Part shown: one piece after another, positions 1-42,500 of the stretch
How positions within the stretch are numbered: the first letter of the stretch is position 1
Layout: each line of letters starts with the position of its first letter
NCBI GenBank assembly: GCA_012295275.1
Contig: CM022673.1
Location: 1,791,105 to 1,833,604, forward strand
Origin: Chrysomallon squamiferum
Taxonomy: Eukaryota > Mollusca > Gastropoda > Neomphalida > Peltospiridae
Direction: 5' to 3'
DNA length: 42,500 bases
The notes under the pieces: generated by a model
What the model was told of the DNA's origin: nothing
Seen by the model: only the letters and a program-made list of their open reading frames with translations
Database searches by the model: none
Made by a program: the position numbers and the translations under genes

Positions 1-149
1 TCTGTCAAACATGCATTTAAAATTGGTTATATTATTATTTTCTTTTGTTAAAACTTATGGCACAACAAATGGTGGGTGCATTTGGTTAGTAAACACCTGG
101 TTGCCATAAATATTTTGTAAAACATGCATTTCAGTTTGGTAATATTATT

Positions 150-761
150 TATTATTATTTTTGTAGATATTGCTAAAAATAGTGGTATAATTATTAATGT
201 GTGAGTTTAAAATTTAATACAATTATACGATTCTTTATTTTGATATGTTGATACAGCTGAAGATCATATAGCATAACTAGTAATATTTTGTTGTTAGATA
301 TCGCAAAAACAATGATGTGATTTAATTAATTAATGTTTTTGATTTTTTTTTTTTTAGTCAATATTGCTAAATATGTGACATACTAATGTTTTGTCAGTAG
401 ATATTTCAAAAACTCGTATGGCATATAACTAGTAAAGTTTGGTTAGTAGCTATTGCTCAACATAATGTATAACTAGTAATATACTGCCAGAATATAGCAT
501 AGCTAACAGTAGATATTGCTCAAATATTTAGCGTAACTACAAATATTTTGTTAATATATAAATAGCATAACTAATCATATTTTGTTAGTAGATATTGCTA
601 AAATACATATTGCATAACTAGATATATGTTGTTAGTATATATACATATATATAGCATAACTAATCATAGTTAGAAGATACTGCAAAAACATGTAGCAAAA
701 CTAATCATATTTGTTAGTAGATATTACTGAAATATATAGCATGACTAGTAATATTTTGTTA

Positions 762-828
<67 letters not shown>

Positions 829-940
829 TATATATAGCTAAAATATATACTGCATAACTAATAGTCTTTTGTTAGTATATATAAATAGCTAAAATATATA
901 CTGCATAACCAAGAGTGTTTTGTTAGTAGACATATGGTTG
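150..940. repeat. Degenerate minisatellite, unit about 45 bp
   Basis: More than ten diverged tandem units share TTTTGTTAGTAGATATTGCT followed by AAAATATATAGCATAACTA. Unit length varies (about 40-60 bp) and the array is interrupted by a TA dinucleotide run at 762-823. It lies in the 3' flank of GABBR2. Earlier bases (1-150) look like further decayed units. Confidence 0.8.
762..823. repeat. (TA)n microsatellite
   Basis: About 31 uninterrupted TA units expanding inside the 45-bp minisatellite. Confidence 0.95.
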
Positions 941-965
941 CCAGAACATACCGCATACATGCATG

Positions 966-1009
966 CTATGAAAGCAGCGATCTTGTTGGGTCGATGTCGT
1001 CATCAATGT
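966..1009 (-). CDS. Candidate alternative last exon, 14 codons with stop
   Basis: After a strong pyrimidine-rich acceptor (TTGCCTGTTTCAG ending at 1010) there is a 44-base open stretch reading, after two bases, IDDDIDPTRSLLS and a TAG stop at 966-968. It needs a phase 1 donor. GABBR2 exon 18 has in-frame phase 1 GT sites (for example CTGCAAG|GTCCCA and TTTCGG|GTAGTT), and all of them would give an aspartate at the join. It could equally be the last exon of an unseen gene, or chance. Confidence 0.3.
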
Positions 1010-2230
1010 CTGAAACAGGCAACATGGTTAGTCAGGGTTAGTAAAACAAACAGAGTAACAAAGTAAATAACACAGTAAAATAACAAAGTAAAATAACAAA
1101 GTGTGTGTCTGTAAAACGCCACACAATGCGCGGATCGAATGTCAAACTATTTTCACTTCCGATGTCAGAATTTTAAGATTCGCTGGCTTGATTCAAAAAA
1201 GAGATATTCATTATAAAAAGAAGGGGTAAAATACTGAACGGTTTCCGTGATGAGAAATTTGAACGAAGGTTTGAGAACGTTTTCACTGACAAGATCAGGT
1301 TTCATACTGTTTGCTTTTTGTGTTATTATTTTTCGTAATTTCGTAAACTGCCACGTTTGATTATCAGAACTTCTAAAGAAGGTGTTTAGAATTTTACATT
1401 TTTCGTTCAGGCCTTTAGAATCTTTAGATTTTAGCGTATAACAGCTTAAATTCAGTATTTAGAAGTTTAGATTTAGATTTCACATATTTAAGATTTCTAA
1501 ATTTAATGTCCAAACTTTACTTTCACTGATAACAACTTTAGATAAAATAAATCTAAGATAGTAACTTTAGTAACAAAATTCTAGATTTAGAGTTCAGAAA
1601 AATGGATTAATTATTTTTTGTATTTATCAGTGTTAAACCTTTGAATTCTTTTTTAGAATTTTAGATTTAATATTAAATGTTTTTGATTCACTATTACTCA
1701 AATCTGTTATTCACATTTATAACAAATTTTAAAAATCACTATTTCGAAAAAAAAAAAAAAAAATCACTTTTTCACGTATTCAGACTGAATATTCGGAATT
1801 TTAGAACCAGAATTCATTAACATTTTATAAAATTTTTCACATTTTAGCTCATACAGTAAATTCCTGTAGTTTCAGATGGTGAATTTTTATTGCGTTAAAT
1901 ACACGCCATGTGTTTTGTAACAAATCTGAAAACGATTTTACATTTGATCCGCTGTTTGTCTGAACATTTACACACACAGAAATAAAAACATGTTAGTGGT
2001 TAGTAGTGATCGAAATTATGCAAGATTCAAATCTCAAAATATTCATGCACAACCAGTTTACACGTGGCAAAACACTTTGATAGTAAAAACAGAAATGAGA
2101 AAAAAAAAAAAAAAAAAAACAATTTAGATTTTCAGCATTCACTTATTATTTTTTTTTTTTTTTTTAAATATAAAAATAAACATTTAATCAACATTAAACA
2201 TTTTAAAATGATTCAGTATCCTGCATGTAA

Positions 2231-2254
2231 ATAATAATAATATTTGTAATAATA

Positions 2255-2297
<43 letters not shown>

Positions 2298-2430
2298 TTA
2301 AATAATTAGATTTAGAAAGCAAAAAAAAAAAAAAAAAAAAAACAATCGTTTTTAACTGAAACTTTTCTAATTGGTCGTTGACAAATTATATAAAAAAAAA
2401 TTAATATCCAATTTCTATGTAAATATAATA

Positions 2431-2468
<38 letters not shown>
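2231..2468. repeat. Two (AAT)n arrays with A-runs between
   Basis: AAT arrays at 2231-2296 and 2427-2468 are separated by a 22-base A run at 2321-2342. Confidence 0.95.
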
Positions 2469-2470
<2 letters not shown>

Positions 2471-3090
2471 TTTAATCGAGATTTCAGAATACTGAATCAT
2501 TTTAATAAAGGTGCATTCACAAACTGCGACTGACAATAACGATTTGCACAAAACAATAAATCGATAAAAAGAAAATCTTTCTCAGACAGAACATCTGATA
2601 TAATCTGTACTGAGAACAATTTTATAACAGTGATTATTTCTACGGAGAAGGGGCCACCCCTTTGGGCCAAAGCACATACTCTGTATTACAAAAGGCCTTG
2701 TTATCAATACCTGTTATTGCAAATCAACTCTTGCGAAAGCACCTTAATGATCCTATATATAAACATGCCATAAGACGACCAATATTACCGTGACGTGTAC
2801 GCATGCAATGAATAATATTAATTATAAAATCAATATGCACCAATATTTATGCATCATTTATGCACAACATGCTATTATCAGACTGAAGGAATATTTAAAA
2901 TAGAGTAAAAGCATGCTTTATGATGCCTTTATTTTTTAATCGCTTTGAAAATATTTTTATTTCTGATTTTATTGTTAGTTGACCAACTGTCTATTATAAT
3001 TTGTTACATTATATAAAATTTAGATATAAATCGATGTCTGAAATTCAGTATTATATAAATAATAAATAGTAACGAATGAATGAATAAATA

Positions 3091-3091
3091 A

Positions 3092-3145
<54 letters not shown>

Positions 3146-3160
3146 TAATAATAATAATAA
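3091..3160. repeat. (AAT)n microsatellite
   Basis: About 22 near-perfect AAT units, with one interruption. Confidence 0.95.
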
Positions 3161-3439
3161 AATCTTTAAAACAGTATCAAATAATAATTATATAAATTCT
3201 TTTCGTTCAAAATTTTTTTAGCTGTTATTTCAGAATGTTTCGAGTCATCTTCATATTTTTAATCTTTCCGTACCATAATCGCATCACGAAAAATACTGGA
3301 CATGCAATGATAATTCTAACCCTCTACGTATTAAAACATGCTTTTGAGAACAATATTATTGACTTTTTTTTATTATTATTTAATATGATTCTTTAAATTA
3401 CTCAACGATATAAGCACTTACCTTGTAATCAAACAGATT

Positions 3440-3481
3440 CAAGACAGTTAATATGAATTCATTTATCGTTTAACTGTCTTG
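3440..3481. repeat. Perfect 12-bp inverted repeat with 18-base loop
   Basis: CAAGACAGTTAA at 3440-3451 is mirrored exactly by TTAACTGTCTTG at 3470-3481. It could fold as a hairpin. Its role is unknown, and no target-site duplication is evident. Confidence 0.7.
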
Positions 3482-4398
3482 TTTCAACGTGTTAATGAGA
3501 AAAATAACTTGTATGTAAAAAATATATTGTGTTGAAATGGCAGCTTCCATTTTTAGCAGTTAACCGTTATGAATAATTGAAAAAATATTTAAAAGGTCAA
3601 ATTGTTTTTATCAACATCTGTCTCAGTATTTTCTCTGTCAAATGGATACAAAAACTCAGTTTCAGATATTAAAAAATAGGCCAAACAAGAACGTGCTGAT
3701 AACAAAATATAATACGATTTAAGTCGAAAAAAAATAAAAAATAATGAATACCCCCTCCTTTTTCTAAGTTTAATAATGATCATAAAATAGTTTTCTAAAG
3801 TCATGGGGAGTTAACCATTTCAACACTTTCATAAATTATGCTAACGTGCTTATGAAATTTCGTTTTCAAAAATTAAAATGACGATGACATTTTCGTAATT
3901 CATTTTAATTTTAAATCATTAATAAAAACTTTTTAAGATTAAAAAATTCGACTTAAATTCCTTTCGCAAAATACACGCGAATTCAGCAGCATTCAAATAT
4001 CTAAATATCTTGGAATATTGTCAAGATACCCACAATGCATAAAATTCCGATAACATGCCTAGATCTATAGCTCTGAACTTTAGAAAAAAGATATAGTCAT
4101 CTATAGTTTCATGATGCAGTTCCAGTGATGTAAGAATACGACAGGCTCTGTATCATCAGTATTATTAATATTACTGCCTGTCGTAGACTGCTGTAGAACA
4201 GCTGTAATTTGGTGTTAAACTAAACACACCACTGACTGATCAAATCGGACACATGCTGAAAGCTATATGATTATATTTTAAGTCTACATCTTCTTCTACG
4301 CCTCCACGATGCTAATTTTTTCAGTTCGCCGGAAAATTCTACTTGAAAGATATTGCATGATGCAGTTTCATGCTAAAGAAATAAGAAGAGACATTTTC

Positions 4399-4413
4399 GT
4401 TTGTGTGTGTGTG

Positions 4414-4460
<47 letters not shown>

Positions 4461-4650
4461 TTCTGTCTGTTTGTATACACATGCATTAAAATGGCATCTG
4501 AATATGCGAATGATTAGGTGAATATGTGTCTCTGTATGTAGTATATATGTATGTCTTTGTGTGTTCTGAGTGTATATATGTGTGGGCGTGTGTGTGTGGG
4601 TGCGTGAATGTGTGTGCGTGTGAATGTGTATGTATGAATGTGTGTCTGTT
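4399..4650. repeat. GT-rich tract, (GT)n with TA core
   Basis: GT dinucleotide runs around a short TA run (about 4414-4428), then imperfect GT-rich sequence to 4650. The ORFs on both strands here are repeat translations. Confidence 0.9.
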
Positions 4651-5103
4651 TGTTGATAATGGCTAAAAAAATGTCCCTTACTAAATTTGATAATATTGCG
4701 CACTGTCAGCCTTATCATGTGTCCACTGGAAAGTTTTAATTAGTTTATTAAATAAATTAATTAACTTAATACTATTTCACATGCCTGTGAAATTTAAGTT
4801 TTAATGTGAGAATAATTATTTTAGAAATATATATACATTTACACAGTTTTACATGTACACGACATAAATTACTTTATCTTATTTTATTTTCGAGTTTTCA
4901 CTTCAGAGTTTACATCCAAAAGAGAAATGATAATAAAAAGTTGAGCTTCAAGATTGTACGCAAGGCTCTGTTACAGAAAAGCTGTAAGCTACATCAAAAA
5001 CATATATAATGTGCTACATAAATATTACATATTACTTTATTCAAGGACTTGAAATCAAGCGTGCAAAAGATATGGTATCGAACCCTAAAATAATTATAGT
5101 TAA

Positions 5104-5105
5104 CC

Positions 5106-5156
<51 letters not shown>
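5104..5156. repeat. (CA)n microsatellite
   Basis: About 25 CA units with one interruption, just beyond the GABBR2 3' end. Confidence 0.95.
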
Positions 5157-5158
<2 letters not shown>

Positions 5159-5191
5159 AATGTTTCATATTAGCGATCATAAATCTAACAA

Positions 5192-5225
<34 letters not shown>

Positions 5226-5233
5226 TTTTTTTT
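5192..5233. repeat. Poly-T tract (poly-A on the GABBR2 strand)
   Basis: Two T runs separated by AAA. On the gene strand this is genomic poly-A directly downstream of the stop codon and AATAAA, and could cause internal oligo-dT priming. Confidence 0.9.
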
Positions 5234-5241
5234 ATCAGAAT

Positions 5242-5247
5242 TTTATT
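5242..5247 (-). promoter_or_regulatory. Polyadenylation signal AATAAA
   Basis: AATAAA on the minus strand, 10 bases after the GABBR2 stop codon. It is followed 8 bases later by genomic A-rich tracts (T on plus, 5192-5233). If used, the 3' UTR would be only about 30-50 nucleotides. Another AATAAA lies at 5036-5041. AT-rich flanks give such hexamers by chance, so use is unproven. Confidence 0.4.
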
Positions 5248-5257
5248 TAAATTTAAA

Positions 5258-36923
<31,666 letters not shown>

Positions 36924-39215
36924 CTGAAATAATAACAACAACAATAATAATAATAATAATAATAATATAAACGAAAACTATATATATGGTGTTTATATAT
37001 ATATATATATAGATAGATATATGCACAAACACACAAAGGAGTGCGTACACAAGAACCATGCGACTCTATTAAAGTAAGATCCAGCAATATGACCATCCAT
37101 AGCAATAGCAGAGAAACAAAACTCACAACATCCCCAAAACAATAAAGACCAAAATCAACAACAAGAACAAAACGAAGTCAACGTACACTACCAAAGTAAA
37201 ACTACCAACATCCACACCAAAATATAACAACAACAGCAAACGCATTTACCACTACCACAACAACAACATCGACGTATCAGCTACTCCGTCGCTAGCCATC
37301 ACGTCTGTCTCGAGGGAAATTAAAAGGAATAAAGTTTTGTTTAACGGAATATCGATGTTCTACGCGTTTCGTAATCCCTTTGCTGTTTTAACATTAGCTT
37401 AAAGTATTTCGTTTGTTGCTGCATTATTTATGATTTTTATATCTGCCGAAAAATTAGTGGAAAATCATAAAAATTATCATCAGAAGTATGACGTGTTGGG
37501 CAAAATACGCGTGACTCAAACCCGAAATGTGTTGAAAAATTACTCGCGGAATTAATCCAAATTTCGGAGATGAAAGAGCTGCGTTCATAATTCGGAAGCG
37601 ATACGACGTTATTCTGTGACAAACGTGCGTGATGGTTGGCAGTAAAAGCAAAGACGTTACTGACAGCGCCAAACTCTGACGTGATGGCAGCCGAAACAGA
37701 ATAACACTTTTCCACCAATCAGCTTAATTATTTACGGTGAAGGTCACGCTCGTGTTAAAAAGTTCACGCGTGCGTGTTACTGTTGTTTCGTTCCAGTTTG
37801 ATGTCATCAGGTCTGAATCGTCTTCTGAGCCAACGTTTACTGTATTTCGTAAGTCAAAATGTTAGCATGGAAAAGTGTAGCAATATCTGCCATCATGAAT
37901 CATTTAAATATCCCATGTAATTATCTTATATCTGTGTGTGTGTGTGTGTGTGTGATTGTGTACATACATACATATATCAGTACACATGTACATGCACATA
38001 TAAATAACACGTTCATTACATATATAAATACACAGAGATAAATTTAATCACAAAAATGTTATGCCACACTTTTCTCTGGCTTATCTGTTCTTGAATTATT
38101 CATCAAAACCAGATATAAGAATTATCTAAATAATGTAAATATATTTGGAAAGAAAGAAAATATTGGTCTGTTTATATATTCAGACCCAAAATATTACATG
38201 TGTAATTTTTTATGGTTCTAGAAAATACAACGATAAAGCCATCTTGTTTCTAATTGTGGTAATTTGAGGCAAATCGACGTAATTAATGCGGTCTGCCACT
38301 GATAACAAACAATTTTCAGAAGACTGACGTTCACGTTGTCTTCCTACTGAGTCGACGGAAGATTTCCACTAAATGAAGTCATTATAAGCAGACATTGCCG
38401 TTTTTGTACAAATGAAATTCGTCTAACAAATTCATCTCGTCATGTCCAATTTAAAACAGATAATGGAGGTTCCGAATTTCCGGCCTTCCCCTCAAGAGCT
38501 GAGCACCAGAATCTGAAACACTGTAAAAATTATTGTTGTTGTTGTTGTTGTTTTTTCTATGACCTAATTTCGGATCTAACATGACGCGATTACGCTGCAG
38601 AATAACAGTGATATATTTGTCTCGATAATGGAAATCTCTTTTCGACCGGAAGTGTATGAAACGAAGCGGGCTTGATTGGACGACAGGCTGTTAACGAATG
38701 TGTCAAACACTAACAGAGTGAGAGAAATTTCATCTTGTACTATTTACTGTTGAAATAATCTTTGATAGCCATTCCGAAGACACAAGGTTATGTCTTTATT
38801 AAACGGTTAAGTGTTTAAATGGTGGTTATAAATAAAGCAAAACAGCGTTTTACGATTTTCAACTACAAATATTATTGAATCACCAGCAGTTTTAACAATC
38901 AGGGCGCACTGAAAGAGAAAGGAAAAAAAAAAATTTTTTTTTAGTTAACACTGACTCCATTTATACTAAATATACGGTTATATGGTGTCATACGTACTGT
39001 TAAGAGAAAAGGTGTATGCCTTTTTTCATTAGCAAGCAAAGCGTTGTTTACATGTACTTTGTAACAAACAAGAAAGCGAAATGCACACACAACATTCTTT
39101 TATGCAGAGAAATTTCATATGGATCTAACAGAAACGAAAATAAAAATAAACATAGAAATATAAAGATAGATAGACCCTGAGAGTGTATATGTGTTTGTAT
39201 GTATGTATGTGTGTA

Positions 39216-39538
<323 letters not shown>

Positions 39539-40301
39539 ACAGACTACTCATCAACATTTGAGATAAGATACATCAGTGACATCTGAATAAAAGAATCGGA
39601 CAGACTTATCGGAGAAAGATCTAGCAATGTCACAGTAACACGAATGTGACCATCACTGTAATAGCCAGTAGAACAACATGATCTCTGTGGATGAGGCTGG
39701 ATTCCTCTTGAAAACTAAGAAGTTAACCTAGTTCCCAGTGGAACGGCATCTATTACCATGAATTCCTGATTGGAAATATATCATCAGCAGTCGTATCAAA
39801 TTCGATTAGGAATGATCGATGGATCCAAAATTATATATTATTTCCCGAGAAGAAAAAGATACGCTTTGGAAGGAGGAAAAAAAAAAAAAAAAAAAAAAAA
39901 CAACACAAAAACAGAAGCAGATAAAAGAGGAAAAAGAATATTTTTATTATTATTTTTTGAAACACTTTGGTCATACTGCAGAAATGAAAGAATTGGATTC
40001 GCTATTTGTCTTAATTCATGGCCGTCAAGTAAAAGTGTTCTCACAGTTATGTAATGAACTAGGTCAAATGCAAATGAAATAAAATGATGTTTTACGTCAG
40101 TGGCCACTTGCAGGGAACAAGCAATATCATGAATCTTCTTCAATTTGCATAATGTGTGAGTTTTCTGCATCTCTTTAGCGGACATCAAAGCATTACGGAA
40201 AAGTGTCCATGAATAAAATGTTATTTCTTTTTTTAATTTCTTTTTTTTAAAATCATTTTAATAGGAACATACTTTATATTAGGTGTATATATGTTTGTGC
40301 A

Positions 40302-40342
<41 letters not shown>
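40302..40342. repeat. (GT)n microsatellite
   Basis: About 19 GT units, followed by TA and GTGTGT variants. Confidence 0.95.
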
Positions 40343-40345
<3 letters not shown>

Positions 40346-41395
40346 CATACGTATGTGTTTGTGTGTGAATGTGTGTGTGCGTGAAATAAAAAGCAACAAT
40401 TTCGGTAACGTGTATTGAACCTTAAAACAGGTTGCTATGTTAAACTTTTTCTTTAACCATTGTAAAAAACAAATTTAAATTAAAATAACAGCACAGACTT
40501 TCAACATATCGATATTACTTGGCTTTTTTGATTTTTGTAATTGAAATATTTTCGCAGACACGGAGGAATTATAACAGATGCGAATCATTTGGGAAGTTTA
40601 TATCATGTAGACGCATGCATACCACATTTTGTATAATAATGCTAAAGGAAGTAGTAATAGTTGAAGCGGTCGTCGTCGTTGAAGTAGTAATAGCAATAAT
40701 AATAATAATAAATATTACCATTGCTTTCAAACAATTCTCAAAGCTATCATCATCATCATCATCATCATCAGCAGCATAATCATCATTTATTTACTCTTGC
40801 CGCGGTTTTTATTATTGTTATGGTTAACTATTAATAAAGTTATTGTTATTATTATCAGCTGCTGGCTTTAATCTCCGAGTTACAGTGGGTGGATAGAAAA
40901 CAGTTAATAAAGAAAATAAACCAAGCCAGTGTGAAGCTTGCAGAGAAGCATTGATCACCGAACTCGACGTGAGAAATATTGATATAAATGACGAATAATG
41001 CCGCAGAATGTCAGAACGGGGCCATTGGAATATAAAAACCAGGCCAGAGCGCAACAATGGAACCATTAAATCGGAAAGTGGTAACAAAGACTGTATGGAT
41101 TCCATGCTTGCCACTTTCTGTGAGCAAAATTGGCATTAAGAGAGGAAGATGACAGAGCAATCGAACTCCGTGTTCATTAAAAGTTTATTTTAAAAAACAA
41201 ATAACATATACGAATCAAAAAAACAACAACGAAAACCACAAAAAAAAAAAAAAAATAATAATAATAATAAAAAAAAATAAAAAGTAAAAATATATAGTTT
41301 GCTGTAATTCAGCTGGAGTCATCTATGCTATTATAATAATTTTTAGGGATATTTTATTATTGCAGGAATATTTCCTTTTCTTCAGAACATCATAA

Positions 41396-41515
41396 ATGCG
41401 TATATGAACTGGGATTTTCATAAGAATGATTATGCGTATATGAACTGTATATTAAATGTCTATGCGTGTATGAAATGGTTTTTAAGTGAAAAACTAAGCG
41501 TATATGAACTGTCAT
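41396..41515. repeat. Degenerate minisatellite, unit about 30-36 bp
   Basis: ATGCGTATATGAACTG recurs with changes at 41396, 41432, 41462 (ATGCGTGTATGAAATG) and 41497 (AAGCGTATATGAACTG). Confidence 0.75.
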
Positions 41516-42500
41516 TAGATGTACATGCAAATGAATGTATCTAGGCATATATTAATATGAGTGTACACATGACCGCCATCTTCCAGAGTTTGTAAGATGA
41601 AATTACGTCAAAAATCATAGCAATGAAATAACTGAAACTGACAAAAAATAGTTTTTGCCTTTTAAATGAAATCTATATCCATACACACACGCATAGATGC
41701 TGGCGAACGCACGCAAGCTCTCACACGTTATAACTAAATAAGTGTATAAAATAGCAGTTAGAAAAGCAAATTTAAATAGAAAATGAAACTTTCTTTTTTT
41801 TTCTTCATCAGCATCTAACTTCAGAAAAATGATCAGATTTATTAATCAGGTAAACGTTTATCAATAATCTGGTTAAAATCTGGTTAGTGACTGCCGTCTT
41901 ACTGCGATGTTCGCCATATTCCACACGGGATGGGAATCCTGTCACTGCACTGGTATCACACATCAATAATTCTACCAGTATCATCTTTTAATTAACATCA
42001 AAGATGTTACGATTGACCTTTTATTGCTAAAATTGTATCAGCCTCATATAATGACTAATATCCAGAAAAATATAAAGAAAACAATAAAAAAATAACATAA
42101 GTTTCCAAGATCATTTCAAAATCTTTACATATTAGTATTAAACTCAATTATTCTTTCACCGTTCTTGGATTTAAATATTTTTCATTCATTAGGAAAATAA
42201 ACTCGCATGCTGCTAATGAATAACAAAATTTTCCTTCAAGACAATATGTAGAAATATCTTATTCCGGTGTCACTGGCTTCCGACCAAATTCTTCAGTTTC
42301 TGTTATCGCAAGACAATGATTCAAAACTCTCCATCCTTGACATTGTCTATGATCTGGGGACAATAATAATAACAATAATAATAAAAATGGTTCAGTTTCA
42401 CTTTCAATAGTTCAGGAATGTTTTCACTTTCGAATGAACACCAGTGCGGCTCGGTGTAATCATGTTATTACAAAATCCCCTGACTCTGTCCGCGCTAATT

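Larger units (their letters stand above)
1..5257. other. 3' flank of GABBR2, no established gene
   Basis: AT-rich sequence with the minisatellite (150-940), a candidate alternative exon (966-1009), low-complexity TTTAGATTTA-rich sequence (about 1380-1700), AAT arrays (2231-2296, 2427-2468, 3091-3160), A/T runs, a GT-rich tract (4399-4650) and a CA array (5104-5156). ORFs here (for example 2312-2551 and 4368-4718) are translations of simple repeats. Confidence 0.8.

Noticed and set aside
37437-37718. 93-codon minus ORF upstream of visible exon 1, tested as a missing Venus-flytrap exon
   Set aside because: The translation does not resemble any part of the GABA-B extracellular domain, and no acceptor/donor pair gives the needed phase 0 join.
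38461-38520. TTTCAG acceptor-like site followed by an open frame (minus strand), tested as an upstream exon
   Set aside because: The peptide shows no likeness to GABBR2 and no convincing donor follows.
40824-41114. 96-codon minus ORF
   Set aside because: It does not match GABBR2 or any family I recognise, and has no clear splice context.

Overview
This is a eukaryotic nuclear window, not a bacterial one. It is AT-rich and full of microsatellites (GA/CT, CA/GT, AAT, TATG, poly-A). One gene is recognisable and it lies on the minus strand: a metabotropic GABA-B receptor subunit 2 (GABBR2, class C GPCR). I assembled 18 coding exons by hand from 36923 down to the stop codon at 5258. Every intron has GT..AG ends, all exon phases are compatible, and the coding length is 2637 bp (878 codons plus stop). 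The exons for the signal peptide and the first part of the Venus-flytrap domain are not in the window and should lie beyond position 42500. The sequence type (invertebrate-like GABBR2, introns of 0.3-4.3 kb, dense simple repeats, little TE coding sequence) suggests a metazoan, most likely a spiralian such as a mollusc. That placement is an inference with moderate to low confidence.

Layout, reading downstream along the gene (high to low coordinates). 36924-42500 is the 3' part of an upstream intron or 5' region with no exon I can identify. 29614-36923 carries seven exons for the rest of the extracellular Venus-flytrap domain. 12930-29128 carries six exons for the linker and the seven-helix membrane domain, split by three introns of more than 4 kb. 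8093-9030 carries two exons for the C-terminal coiled coil, which in this family pairs with GABBR1. 5258-7441 carries three exons for a long cytoplasmic tail with no clear likeness to the mammalian tail. 1-5257 is 3' flank containing a degenerate minisatellite and one possible alternative last exon.

The most unusual structure is in the intron after the TM3/ICL2 exon (exon 10). The 3' end of that exon, with its 5' splice site, is tandemly repeated five more times in decayed form (19876-20334). Four of the five copies still carry a good AG|GTAA splice donor, and the first copy stays open in frame and re-encodes the ICL2 peptide. A second junction duplication sits at the exon 8 acceptor, flanking an AT array. 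Other observations include a signal-peptide-like orphan exon inside intron 9, a possible alternative 3' exon at 966-1009, a 463-bp inverted-repeat element in intron 9, overlapping GTGT donors at exon 15, and CU/CA/AUAC arrays placed shortly after many 5' splice sites.
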